NCBI GenBank assembly: GCA_041557595.1
Contig: JBFFGE010000008.1
Coordinates: 1-45,583 of the forward strand
Length of the DNA stretch: 45,583 nt
Direction of reading: 5' to 3'
Origin: JAOTYV01 sp041557595
GTDB taxonomy: Bacteria > Pseudomonadota > Alphaproteobacteria > UBA8366
Shown here: piece by piece, positions 16,416-24,818 of the stretch
How the letters are laid out: each line of letters opens with the position of its first letter
Position numbering within the stretch: the stretch's first letter is position 1
Notes under the pieces: model-generated
The model's database searches: none
The model's input: only the letters and a program-made list of their open reading frames with translations
What the model was told of the DNA's origin: nothing
Translations under genes and position numbers: made by a program

Positions 16416-17264
16416 ATGGCGGAACTGGACGGCAAGGTCGTGCTGGTCACCGGCGGCAGCCGGGGAATGGGCCGGGCGGCGGCGGAGATGTTCGCCGCGG
16501 CGGGCGCAACGGTCGTAATCTGCGCCCGCACCAAGACGGATGTCGACCGGGCGGTGTCGGAGATCGCGGCCCGCCACGACGCCACCGTGACCGGCGTCGA
16601 GGCCGATGTCCTCGACACCGCTTCAGTCGATGCCCTGATGGCGAAGATAGAAGCGCAATTCGGCCATCTCGACATGCTGATCAACAACGCAGGGCAGTCA
16701 TCCCAACGGGTGGCGAAGGGCGCGACCTTCCAGGTCCAGGTTTCCCATCCGCCGGACGATCCGGAGTTGCCGCCTGGCCGGTTCGAAACCATGACCGACG
16801 ACGAGTTCCGCAAGGCCTTCGAACAGAAGGCGCTGGGAATGATCCGGGTGACGCGCGGCGCCCTGCCCCTTTTGCGCAAGGGGACGTCGGCCGCCATCGT
16901 CAATGTGGTCTCGACCAAAGGGCTGCAATCGCCCGTGCGCGTCGTGACCTCGGGCGTCGCCTGGGCGGCGGCGCTGAATTTCAGCAAGTGCCTGTCCTAC
17001 GAACTCGCGCCCGACGGCATCCGGGTCAACGTGCTCGGCGTCGACCGCGCGCTGACATCGCAGACCGAGAAATCGCGCGCCCGCTGGGCGCCCGACATGA
17101 CCATGGAGCAGTTCGAGCAATGGCGCTGCGTCGTCGTGCCGATCCGGCGCATGGGCACGGTCGACGAAATGGCCGAAGCCATCTTCTTCCTGGCGACTCC
17201 GCGCTCCTCCTACATCACCGGCCAATGTCTCGCCATCGACGGCGGCGCAATTCGGTCGCTGTAA
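16416..17264 (+). CDS. Divergent short-chain dehydrogenase/reductase (SDR)
   Basis: 282 residues with the Rossmann motif VTGGSRGMGRAA at about residues 10-21, an ICARTK loop whose Arg suggests NADP(H), NNAG near 90 and the structural Ser in NVVSTKGLQSP. The catalytic Tyr-x3-Lys is not found: after the Ser the sequence reads VRVVTSGVAWAAALNFSKCL. C-terminal PDGIRVNVLGVD and the YITGQCLAIDGGA end are typical SDR. An insertion of about 15 residues follows NNAG. GGAG stands before the ATG. It is third in the line after the decarboxylase-like and CoxL-type genes and ends 12 bp from the convergent cinA. Either a non-classical SDR with another proton donor, or a non-catalytic member. Confidence 0.85.
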   Translation: MAELDGKVVLVTGGSRGMGRAAAEMFAAAGATVVICARTKTDVDRAVSEIAARHDATVTGVEADVLDTASVDALMAKIEAQFGHLDMLINNAGQSSQRVAKGATFQVQVSHPPDDPELPPGRFETMTDDEFRKAFEQKALGMIRVTRGALPLLRKGTSAAIVNVVSTKGLQSPVRVVTSGVAWAAALNFSKCLSYELAPDGIRVNVLGVDRALTSQTEKSRARWAPDMTMEQFEQWRCVVVPIRRMGTVDEMAEAIFFLATPRSSYITGQCLAIDGGAIRSL

Positions 17265-17276
17265 CGCCGTTGCCGT

Positions 17277-18479
17277 TCAATTGGCAGCCAGCGTTCGCCG
17301 CAGGAAATTCAGCAGGTTGATGACCGCGTAGTTGCGCAGCCGGTTGCGGTCGCCCGGCAGGTCCACGATCTCGGCATGATGATCGTCGCCGATCGCGAGA
17401 TTGAGAAACACCGTGCCGACCGAATGGCCTTCCTCGCGAAACGGCCGGATCGCGGCGATGCCGATATCCGCGCCAAAGGTGTCGCGGGCGCGGCGCGCGG
17501 CGGCGGCGGCGCGAATTTCGCCTGTCCCCTCGCCATCGCCATGCTGGCCCGGCAGGATCGTCGCGCCGCGAAACACCGTCATGTCGCGGTCGATATCGGT
17601 CAGCCGCGCGGTCAACACGCCGCCGGTCAGCGCCTCGGCCACCGCCAGTGTCAGGCCCCGCGCCTGCATCTGCTCGACCACGACGGTCTCCATGGTTTGC
17701 TCGTCGATGCCGAAAATAACATCGTCCAGTAGTTTCCGGACTACCGCCTCCTCCTCCGCCAGCACCTTGTGCGCCGTCGCCTCGTCCGCGGCCTTGGCGG
17801 TGATGCGGACCTTGATGCCTTCGATGCCGCTGGCCAGGAAGGCCAGCGTCGGGTTGCCGACTTCGTCCAATTGCTCGATCCGCTCGGCGAGGATTTCCGC
17901 GAGGCCGGATTCGCTATGCCCCCAGGTGCGCAGCACGCGGCTGCGGATCGCCGCGGTCTGGCCGGAACGCCGACACAGATCGGGCAAAACCGTCCCTTCC
18001 AGCATCATGCGCATTTCGTGCGGCACGCCCGGCACCGCATATATGACCTTGTCACCAACCGGACAGACGAGTCCCGGCGCGGTCCCCGGCATCTCCGGGA
18101 TCGGCGTCGCGCCGAGCGGAATATCCGCCTGGCGTCGATTGTTGTCGCTCATCACGCGGCCACGGGATTCGAACATGTTGTGGATCGTCTCGACGATTGC
18201 GTCGTCGCGCACCAGTTCCACGCCCATGACATGGGCGATCACCTCGCGGGTGATGTCGTCCTGGGTCGGCCCCAGCCCGCCGCAACAGATCACCGCGTCG
18301 GCGCGCTCGAGCCCCTGGCGGATCGCCGCTTCCATGCGCTCGAAATTGTCGCCGACCTTGACCTGAAAGTGGGAATCGATTCCGGCCAGCGCCAATTGCT
18401 CGCCGATCCAGGATGAATTGGTATCGACGATTTGGCCCAGCAACAGCTCCGTTCCGATGGCAACGACTTCGCAGCGCAC
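17277..18479 (-). CDS. cinA: CinA family protein with degenerate amidase domain
   Basis: 400 residues. The N-terminal MoaB/Mog-like domain (about 1-170) is well kept: IGTELLLGQIVDTNSSWIG, ICCGGLGPTQDDITRE and VIYAVPGVPHEMRMM. The middle domain is normal. The C-terminal half, related to nicotinamide-nucleotide amidase PncC, begins LAVAEALTGGVLTARLTD where the family has ESCTGG, so the nucleophilic Ser is replaced by Ala, and the following region (FRGATILPGQHGDGEGTGEIRAAAA... ) is divergent and lacks the VAYSN-type motif. CinA links NMN deamidation and competence-type functions. Here ADP-ribose pyrophosphatase activity of the first domain may remain while amidase activity is doubtful. It converges with the SDR gene. 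Confidence 0.88.
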   Translation of the reverse strand: MRCEVVAIGTELLLGQIVDTNSSWIGEQLALAGIDSHFQVKVGDNFERMEAAIRQGLERADAVICCGGLGPTQDDITREVIAHVMGVELVRDDAIVETIHNMFESRGRVMSDNNRRQADIPLGATPIPEMPGTAPGLVCPVGDKVIYAVPGVPHEMRMMLEGTVLPDLCRRSGQTAAIRSRVLRTWGHSESGLAEILAERIEQLDEVGNPTLAFLASGIEGIKVRITAKAADEATAHKVLAEEEAVVRKLLDDVIFGIDEQTMETVVVEQMQARGLTLAVAEALTGGVLTARLTDIDRDMTVFRGATILPGQHGDGEGTGEIRAAAAARRARDTFGADIGIAAIRPFREEGHSVGTVFLNLAIGDDHHAEIVDLPGDRNRLRNYAVINLLNFLRRTLAAN

Positions 18480-18635
18480 GCGGCAATCCTCCCGTTATGA
18501 ATGCTTCCTTATCCCGTGCGGCCGCCGCGCTGTCCAGAGGCGGCGAATGCCATTTGCAGCTTCTCGCGCCCCGCTGCTAAGCTTATTCCCTGCGCACCTC
18601 GAACCGGGACGCTGACTCACCTGATGGAGACGAGC

Positions 18636-19514
18636 ATGGCGAAGAAATACGACCGCAGCGCCGAGGATATCGGCAACATTGTCGGGCTGGAACATGTCAA
18701 CGTGCAAGTGCCGGATCAGCGACTTGCGACGGTGTTTTACATCACCGGCCTCGGGCTGACCCGCGATCCCTATCTTGTCACCGGCGTGGTCAACATGTGG
18801 GTCAATATCGGCCGCAGCCAGTTCCATCTGCCGGTCGGCGATCCGCAGGCCTTTCGCGGCACCATCGGCCTCGTTTTGCCGGATCTGGGCGCCCTTGCCG
18901 AAAGCCTCGATGCGGTGCGCGGGGAGCTGGACGGCACGCGCTTCGACTATACCGAGGCGAACGACCACATCGATGTCATCTGTCCCTGGGGCAACCGCAT
19001 CCGCTGTCACGCCCCGGACGCGCGGTTCGGGCCGGTCCTGCTCGGCATGCCCTATGTACAGCTCGACGTTCCGGCAGGCAGCGCCGACGGAATCGCGCGC
19101 TTCTATCGCGAAATTTTCGATGGGGTGGCTGCGGGCGAGGAGGTCGACGGGGCGCCGGCGGCCCGCGTCAACGTGGGATACCGCCAGGACCTGATCTTTC
19201 GCGAGACCAAGGACAAACTGCCGGAGTACGATCGCCACCATCTGCAGGTCTATGTCACCGGATTTTCGGCGCCCTACGACCGCCTCAAGGAGCGCGGCCT
19301 GATCACCCAGGAAAGCAACCAGCACCAATACCGTTTCGAGGATATCGTCGACCCGAAAAGCGGCGACGTGCTGTACACGCTGGAGCACGAGGTGCGCTCG
19401 ATGAGCCATCCGCTGTTCGGACGGCCGATGATCAACCGCAACCCGGCGCAAACCAACAATTCCTTCGCGCCCGGCTATGACGACCGGCCGTGGGCGATGC
19501 CGGTCGCGGGTTGA
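18636..19514 (+). CDS. VOC family protein, extradiol dioxygenase / glyoxalase-like
   Basis: 292 residues built as two vicinal-oxygen-chelate halves: first half from VGLEHVNVQVPDQRLATVFY, second from PYVQLDVPAGSADGIARFYR. Candidate metal ligands are the His of LEHVNV, His in YDRHHLQVYV and the Glu of YTLEHEVRS, the H/H/E pattern of type I extradiol dioxygenases. Length (about 290-300) matches catechol 2,3-dioxygenase-type proteins, but DPKSGDVLYTLEHE is not a textbook BphC signature. GGAG at 18626-18629, six bases before the ATG at 18636, fixes the start; the frame extends upstream to 18501 without similarity. It ends 3 bp from the convergent tctA, which suggests linked function with that import operon. 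Confidence 0.8.
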   Translation: MAKKYDRSAEDIGNIVGLEHVNVQVPDQRLATVFYITGLGLTRDPYLVTGVVNMWVNIGRSQFHLPVGDPQAFRGTIGLVLPDLGALAESLDAVRGELDGTRFDYTEANDHIDVICPWGNRIRCHAPDARFGPVLLGMPYVQLDVPAGSADGIARFYREIFDGVAAGEEVDGAPAARVNVGYRQDLIFRETKDKLPEYDRHHLQVYVTGFSAPYDRLKERGLITQESNQHQYRFEDIVDPKSGDVLYTLEHEVRSMSHPLFGRPMINRNPAQTNNSFAPGYDDRPWAMPVAG

Positions 19515-19517
19515 CGG

Positions 19518-21032
19518 CTAACCGCCGGGCCCGGCAGTGTCCGGCGTTTTCCCGCCTTGTCGGCGGTCGAGCCAGAACGACCAGACGACCGAGCACACCG
19601 ACAGGACCAGAAAGAGCAGGCTGAACGGCGAGGTGAAGAACACGTCGATTTGGCCATGCGATGCGGTCAGCGCAATTCGCAAGTGCTCTTCCAGCTGCGG
19701 CCCGAGGACGAGGGCCAGCAGCAACGGCACGACCGGCATATCGAGCCAGCGCATCGCCAGCCCCACCAGCCCGAAGAAAAACATCGCGTAGACGTCGAAG
19801 AAGGAATTTCGCAGCGCATAGCTGCCGATCACGCAGAGGATGGCGATCGTCGGCATCAGCAGGACTTTCGGCGTGGCGAGCAATTTCACAAGAAACCGGA
19901 TACCCGCCAGCGCAATCGCCAGATTGAAGATGTTGGCCCAGAGATACGAAAAAATAACGCCATAGGCGAAATCGCCCCGCTCCATGAACAGCAGCGGTCC
20001 CGGCGCCAAACCGTGGATGAGCAGCGCGCCGATCAGGATCGCCGTGACCGGATCGCCCGGGATGCCCAGCGTCATCATCGGGATCAGCGCGCCGCCCGCG
20101 ACCGCGTTATTGGCCGCCTCCGGCGCGGCGACGCCTTCGATCACGCCGGTGCCGAACTTCTCCGGCGTCTTGCTGACTTTCTTGGCGTAGTCGTAGCTGA
20201 TGAAGGCGGCGATCGGCCCGCCGACACCAGGCAAGATGCCCAGGAAAGTACCGACGACCGAGCCGATCAACGCCGGCAACCGGACACACACCAGATCCGC
20301 CAATCGGGGCAGCACCGATCCGAACCGGCTGCCGGTATCCTGCCCCGGTGCGCCGAGCAATCCCGGCCGCAGATTGTCGATCAACTGGGGGATGGCGAAT
20401 AGGCCAATCAATGCGGTCAGGAAATGGATCCCCGGCAACAGCTCGGCTTGCCCGAAGGTAAAGCGCGCGGAGCCCATCACCGGGTCCTGCCCGACCGTCA
20501 CGATGGCCAGACCGATGACCGCCGACAGCAGCCCCTTGATCAGCGACCGCGAGGCGAAGCCGCAAATGATCGTCAGCCCGAACAGCACGAGGCTGAACAG
20601 ATCCGGCGCCCGAAATTCCAGGGCGATCTCGGCCAGGTTCGGCGCAATCAGGAAAAGGCAGAGGAAGCTCACAATGCCGCCGACGAAACTCGCGCTGATG
20701 GAAATGCCGAGCGCGCGGCCCGCCTCGCCACGCGCCGACAGAGGGTAGCCATCGGTCGCCGTGGCCGACGCCGACGGCGTTCCGGGAATGTTGAGCAGGA
20801 TGGCCGAGAAACTGCCGCCCGTCATGCCGGCCACATACAGGCCGAGCAGCAAGGCGATCGACATGTTGGGGTCCAAGACGAAGGTCAATGGCAGCAGCAC
20901 GATGATCCCCGTGCTGATCGTCATGCCCGGGATCATCCCGACGATCAGTCCGAGAAACGCCCCCGCCGCGGTGGCAAGCAGGCTGGACGGCAGAATGGAT
21001 TGCTGAAATCCGGCGAGAACATCGGGGTTCAT
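19518..21032 (-). CDS. tctA: Tripartite tricarboxylate transporter large membrane subunit TctA
   Basis: 504 residues with about eleven to twelve membrane segments. Family signatures: GLIVGMIPGMTISTGIIVLL near the N-terminus, MTGGSFSAILLNIPGTPSAS, GTFLGILPGVGGPIAAFISY and LGIPGDPVTAILIGALLIHG. The length is typical. It forms the transport channel with TctB and uses substrate delivered by the periplasmic TctC. It follows tctB after 4 bp in the order alcohol dehydrogenase-tctC-tctB-tctA. Substrates of TTT systems include citrate, tartrate, and aromatic acids such as terephthalate; neighbours do not settle which. Confidence 0.96.
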   Translation of the reverse strand: MNPDVLAGFQQSILPSSLLATAAGAFLGLIVGMIPGMTISTGIIVLLPLTFVLDPNMSIALLLGLYVAGMTGGSFSAILLNIPGTPSASATATDGYPLSARGEAGRALGISISASFVGGIVSFLCLFLIAPNLAEIALEFRAPDLFSLVLFGLTIICGFASRSLIKGLLSAVIGLAIVTVGQDPVMGSARFTFGQAELLPGIHFLTALIGLFAIPQLIDNLRPGLLGAPGQDTGSRFGSVLPRLADLVCVRLPALIGSVVGTFLGILPGVGGPIAAFISYDYAKKVSKTPEKFGTGVIEGVAAPEAANNAVAGGALIPMMTLGIPGDPVTAILIGALLIHGLAPGPLLFMERGDFAYGVIFSYLWANIFNLAIALAGIRFLVKLLATPKVLLMPTIAILCVIGSYALRNSFFDVYAMFFFGLVGLAMRWLDMPVVPLLLALVLGPQLEEHLRIALTASHGQIDVFFTSPFSLLFLVLSVCSVVWSFWLDRRQGGKTPDTAGPGG

Positions 21033-21036
21033 CGCC

Positions 21037-21522
21037 TCAGAACCCGAGAACGCCGTGCGGCAGAACGATCTGAAACCCGTGCCGGAAGATCACGAACAGG
21101 CCGACCGGAACCAGCGTCGCCGCCACGCCGATCAGCAATGGTTTTCGTCCGCCGTACAACACCATCAGCACGGCGAAAAAGATCACGCTCGAGACGACGA
21201 AACCGACATAGGGCAGCGCGCCGAGATACACGAAAAACGCCGCGAGCGCGGACAGAGCGCCCGGCGCCAACCTCGCCGGGCTATCCGCCTGCCGTCCGGC
21301 GCGGAGATCGGCGATGCCCTTGATCAGCAACGCCAGCGAAAGCCCGATCAACAGCGCAACGATGATCAGCGGAAAAAACGACGGTCCGGGCGTATTCGGC
21401 ATGTGGCGTTCCGGCAATCCGGCCGAAAGCCAAGCATACCACGCACCGAATGCCAGCAGCCCGAGCGCCGCGGCCACATTTCTTCCCGCCATCGTCATTG
21501 TGCCGGTTCCGCCGGGCCGCAT
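21037..21522 (-). CDS. tctB: Tripartite tricarboxylate transporter small membrane subunit TctB
   Basis: 161 residues with four predicted membrane helices: LGLLAFGAWYAWLSAGL, SFFPLIIVALLIGLSLALL, ALAAFFVYLGALPYVGF and VIFFAVLMVLYGG. Short PNTPGPSFFP after helix 1 is the usual TctB loop. Length and position between tctC (15 bp) and tctA (4 bp) are typical. The start is uncertain: besides the 21522 ATG, ATGs at 21498 and 21492 would remove eight or ten residues, and GGCGGAA lies upstream of 21498. Confidence 0.92.
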   Translation of the reverse strand: MRPGGTGTMTMAGRNVAAALGLLAFGAWYAWLSAGLPERHMPNTPGPSFFPLIIVALLIGLSLALLIKGIADLRAGRQADSPARLAPGALSALAAFFVYLGALPYVGFVVSSVIFFAVLMVLYGGRKPLLIGVAATLVPVGLFVIFRHGFQIVLPHGVLGF

Positions 21523-21537
21523 GACCCGGCCGATCCG

Positions 21538-22521
21538 CTATTTCTTGGCTTTGGCCTGATAAAGGCCAGCGCTTTTCATGATGCCTTTCACCTTGGCATC
21601 CTCCATGCGGAGCAGCCTGTCGAATTGGGCGACCGGCAGTGGATCCACCGTGAATCCCTTCTGTTTCGCCAGCGCCATGAACGATTTGGATTTAGCAGCC
21701 TTCGCCATGGCGTCGGCGAGCTTGGTCTTGATCGCCGGCGGCGTTCCCTTGGGAACCGACAGGCCGCGGAACAGGTCCAGCACCGCATCATACCCGAGCT
21801 CCTTGGCGGTCGGCACATCGGGAATAACCGCATTTCGATTGGCCGTCGGCACCACCAATAGCCGAAGTTTCCCGGCCTTGGTCAGCCGGACCGCGCCGGT
21901 CAGCGGCGCGATCATGGCGTCCGCTTCGCCGCTCAGCACCGAGGCGTTACGTCGCTTGATGCCGACCGGAAGATGCGTGACCTCGCACTTCGCCGCACCC
22001 AGGAGGGCCAAGGCGGCGAGGTGCGTGGCGCTGCCGGTGCCGGAGTTGGAGACCTTCAATGCGCCCGGCGTGGCCTTGCAGTCTGCGACAAAATCCTTGA
22101 AGGATTTCCATTTCGACGAAGCCTTCACCGCGAACGGCATCGGCTGCCATTCCACGCGGCCGATATGGTCCATCGCATCGTGCTTGAACGGCACATTGCC
22201 GATATTCGTTGTCGTCAGGATCGATGTGGAATTCCAGCCGACGGTATACCCGTCGGGTGAGGCATTCTTCACATAGGTATAGGTTACCGCGCCGCCGCCG
22301 CCGGGCTTGTTGATGGGAACGAATTTCACGCCGAGGATTTGGCCCATTTCTTCGGCGAGAAGGCGCCCCTCGATATCGGCGCCGCCACCGGCGCCGAAGG
22401 GAATGATGAATTCGATAGGTTTTTCCGGATAATCGGCGCGGACGGCGTCTGCCATCCCTGCCTGCACCAGCGTCACCGCGCCGGCGGCAAGCGCAAGCCG
22501 TTTGATCGTATCTTTCCACAT
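21538..22521 (-). CDS. tctC: Tripartite tricarboxylate transporter periplasmic binding protein TctC (Bug family)
   Basis: 327 residues. Signal peptide WKDTIKRLALAAGAVTLVQ... with a likely cleavage after an AVRA-type site near residue 29; the mature protein begins YPEKPIEFIIPFGAGGGAD, the canonical Bug ligand loop. Further marks are GVKFVPINKPGGGGAVTYTY and the PDGYTVGWN motif. GGGAGGAAACGTC precedes the ATG, a strong ribosome site. First of the three tct genes; the alcohol dehydrogenase gene ends 66 bp upstream on the same strand. It captures a carboxylate in the periplasm for TctAB. Bug proteins usually bind one carboxylate through the GAGGG loop; the specific ligand is not predictable. Confidence 0.95.
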   Translation of the reverse strand: MWKDTIKRLALAAGAVTLVQAGMADAVRADYPEKPIEFIIPFGAGGGADIEGRLLAEEMGQILGVKFVPINKPGGGGAVTYTYVKNASPDGYTVGWNSTSILTTTNIGNVPFKHDAMDHIGRVEWQPMPFAVKASSKWKSFKDFVADCKATPGALKVSNSGTGSATHLAALALLGAAKCEVTHLPVGIKRRNASVLSGEADAMIAPLTGAVRLTKAGKLRLLVVPTANRNAVIPDVPTAKELGYDAVLDLFRGLSVPKGTPPAIKTKLADAMAKAAKSKSFMALAKQKGFTVDPLPVAQFDRLLRMEDAKVKGIMKSAGLYQAKAKK

Positions 22522-22587
22522 GACGTTTCCTCCCAGTTTTCTTGGTATTTCCGGGTCGATTTAGCGGACCGCGTTCTCCATCGCCCG

Positions 22588-23730
22588 CTATTCGCCCTGA
22601 TTCATTTTGACCACGACCTTGATCGCATCCTCGATCCGCTCGCGCGCATACTTCAGCGCGGTCGGCACCTCCTCCAGCGGGAAGGTATGGGTGTGTATCT
22701 TGGTCGCGTCGAAGCGCTTTTGTTCCATGAACGCGGATGCGCGATGGGTCGCGCTCTTGCCCTCGCCCCGGATGCCGTACATGTAAATATTGTTGGTGAC
22801 GATCTGCTTCACATCCACCGGCACTTCCTCGCCGGGGAAAGCGGCGAGGCAGACCTTGCCGCCGCGGTTGCACATGCGCACCGCTTCGTTGACCGCGTTC
22901 GGCGCGCCCGAGCACTCCAGCACGTAGTCGCAACCGATGCCGCCGGTAATTCTGCGCACTGCCTCCACCGGGTCTTCGTTGCGGACATTGATCACGTGAT
23001 CCGCACCCAGTTCGATGCCCATCTGCAGCCGGTTGTCGCGCGTCCCGGTCAGGATGACCGGCGACGCTCCCATCGCCTTGGCGACCGCAACGCCCATCAA
23101 GCCGATCGGCCCCGGTCCCGTGACGACGACCGACTCGCTGGCCACCAGACCGCCCAGCTCCGTCAGCCCATACATCGCGGTGCCGGCGGTCACCACCAGC
23201 GTCGCCTCCTCGTCGCTCATGCTGTCCGGCACGTGGATCAGCGTATTCACGTGGTTCACCGCGTATTCGGTGAACCCGCCATCCGTCGTGAACCCGTTGG
23301 CGCGGTGGCCCTTGTTCTGGTCGCCGAAATTCTTGCCGTAATTGTGGCACGACGTGTACATGCCCTCGCGGCAGCGCTTGCACTGGCCGCAGCCCGCGTG
23401 AATTTCCACGGTCACCCGGTCGCCGACGCCGTACTCGTCGACGCCGGGGCCGAGATCGACCACCGTGCCCATGTATTCATGCCCCGGCGTGAAATTCTTG
23501 TTGAAGGGTAGGCCGCCCTCGATCATCGCCGGCGGACCGTGGCTGATGATCTCCAGATCGGTCGCACACACGGCGATGGCGTCGATCCGCACCAGGACCT
23601 CGGCCTGCCCCGGTTCCGGTACCGGTTTCTCGACCAGCGTCAGTTCATCGGGATCGCCGAGCACCCAGGCCCGCATGGTCTCGGGAATCGCATATTCGGA
23701 ATTTTTCCGGGAACCGTCTGTCGTTGCCAT
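22588..23730 (-). CDS. Zinc-dependent alcohol dehydrogenase (MDR family)
   Basis: 380 residues from the ATG at 23730; a GTG two codons earlier is also possible, with GGAG upstream of either. Catalytic zinc ligands fit VCATDLEI and FTPGHEYMG; the structural zinc site is the four-Cys CGQCKRCREGMYTSC. The Rossmann motif is GPGPIGLMGVAVAKAMG, and the end of beta2 reads TGTRDNRL, without the usual acidic residue, which suggests NADP(H). Length is slightly above the usual 340-350 because of an insert NYGKNFGDQNKGHRANGFTT. Best relatives are sorbitol or threonine dehydrogenase type. It lies at the head of the tctCBA operon and probably oxidises the imported compound or its product. Confidence 0.9.
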   Translation of the reverse strand: MATTDGSRKNSEYAIPETMRAWVLGDPDELTLVEKPVPEPGQAEVLVRIDAIAVCATDLEIISHGPPAMIEGGLPFNKNFTPGHEYMGTVVDLGPGVDEYGVGDRVTVEIHAGCGQCKRCREGMYTSCHNYGKNFGDQNKGHRANGFTTDGGFTEYAVNHVNTLIHVPDSMSDEEATLVVTAGTAMYGLTELGGLVASESVVVTGPGPIGLMGVAVAKAMGASPVILTGTRDNRLQMGIELGADHVINVRNEDPVEAVRRITGGIGCDYVLECSGAPNAVNEAVRMCNRGGKVCLAAFPGEEVPVDVKQIVTNNIYMYGIRGEGKSATHRASAFMEQKRFDATKIHTHTFPLEEVPTALKYARERIEDAIKVVVKMNQGE

Positions 23731-24078
23731 CGTCACGTAACTCCAAATTCAAATGTGGCGCGCCCGCCCGGATCGCTTCCCTTCGGATTGGGAGCGTTCG
23801 GACGACCACGCCAAGGGCACCAGAATATCCGCTCGCGGCGGTGTGTCTAGGAATTCGTTAGGCCGCACAGTACGGGCGTAAACCGTCGAATGGATAACGC
23901 GGTCAGTGCCTTCTTTAAGCGGCTCATCGCGGCACGAATCCGCCAATAATTTGACGACAGAAAGGAAGAAAAAGGGAGGATCAGTCTCTCCATAAAATTG
24001 GATTTAACTATTTCTTATCAAGCGCCAATTAGATTCTCAATTTGGCCATCCCAATGTCATCAAATACGAGTGCCGAGA
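23731..24078. other. Divergent spacer with a base-composition break
   Basis: 348 bp between the alcohol dehydrogenase and the exported protein. Left of about 23940 the sequence is GC-rich like the neighbours; to the right it turns AT-rich (AAAGGAAGAAAAAGGGAGG near 23961) and stays so through the next gene. A weak hairpin, CGCTTCCC (23774-23781) with GGGAGCG (23790-23796), is the only secondary structure noted. No ORF with coding character and no clear promoter boxes could be assigned. Confidence 0.5.
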
Positions 24079-24792
24079 ATGAAGATTTGTCTGGCAACTA
24101 TTCTCTCCCTGGCGCTCTCATTTGTCATGTCGGCATCCAGCGCATCACCTGTTCAATCTGAAAAATTGTCTGACGAGGAAGTCCGTCGGCTATTCAAAAA
24201 TAGTGAATATGTGACAGTCGAGCGGCTCAAAACGGCGTTGAAATCAGAAAACGTCGGCGGGATTCGCGATCTGTTAAATGACGTCGGGAGAATGAGATAC
24301 CCCGGGGAAATCCTGCTTTTTTTAAAAGATGTTTGGGATCAAAAGAAAGAGCAACACCCTACTCTTTCTTGGAAAACTATTAATAAACCAATCGTACGGG
24401 TAGCAATTGCGGCAAAACTTCTCAGAGGTCTCAGCAATCATGTAATTGAGATAGACCCGAAACCGATTCAGAAATATTTGCGCAAGGCAATTGATGGGCC
24501 ACTTCTTCAAGTCCAAAGCGACGCGATCATAGCCCTAGAACCTTTAGACGACCCCGATGACGTACCAATAATATACGAAGTCGCCTTGCGGCAGAATTTG
24601 GGGACTTTCCACAGCGCAATTTTCGCACTCAACCTCATGTGCAATGATGCTGCTCGCAACGCGTTAAATGAATTACGGATCGCAGTTCGGCATGATGAGT
24701 TGCGTTCATTCATGGATGAAGCTGCAAGAGGCCTGAGTGAAGAATCCGAATATAAGAAAGTTCGATGCAAGCACAAACGTTGGAAAAAGTGA
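24079..24792 (+). CDS. Exported hypothetical protein, alpha-solenoid (HEAT-like)
   Basis: 237 residues, not recognised. The ATG at 24079 gives a good signal peptide, MKICLATILSLALSFVMS followed by ASSASP (likely cleavage near residue 24). The mature part is almost all helical: repeated amphipathic helices such as VERLKTALKSENVGGIRDLL and VQSDAIIALEPLDDPDDVPI look like degenerate HEAT repeats, and the C-terminus is basic (KVRCKHKRWKK). Two Cys, in LMCND and VRCKH, could pair in the periplasm. Codon and base use is markedly more AT-rich than every neighbour, a sign of recent transfer. It stands alone between the tct operon and the convergent [2Fe-2S] gene. A starting frame at 23998 adds 27 residues that break the signal peptide and is disfavoured. 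Confidence 0.75.
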   Translation: MKICLATILSLALSFVMSASSASPVQSEKLSDEEVRRLFKNSEYVTVERLKTALKSENVGGIRDLLNDVGRMRYPGEILLFLKDVWDQKKEQHPTLSWKTINKPIVRVAIAAKLLRGLSNHVIEIDPKPIQKYLRKAIDGPLLQVQSDAIIALEPLDDPDDVPIIYEVALRQNLGTFHSAIFALNLMCNDAARNALNELRIAVRHDELRSFMDEAARGLSEESEYKKVRCKHKRWKK

Positions 24793-24818
24793 CTAATTGA
24801 AATTGTTGCGGATTTCCA

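Noticed and set aside
21947..23383. 478-codon minus-strand ORF overlapping tctC and the dehydrogenase
   Set aside because: Different frame from both genes and Arg/Gly-rich; the real frames carry the family motifs.
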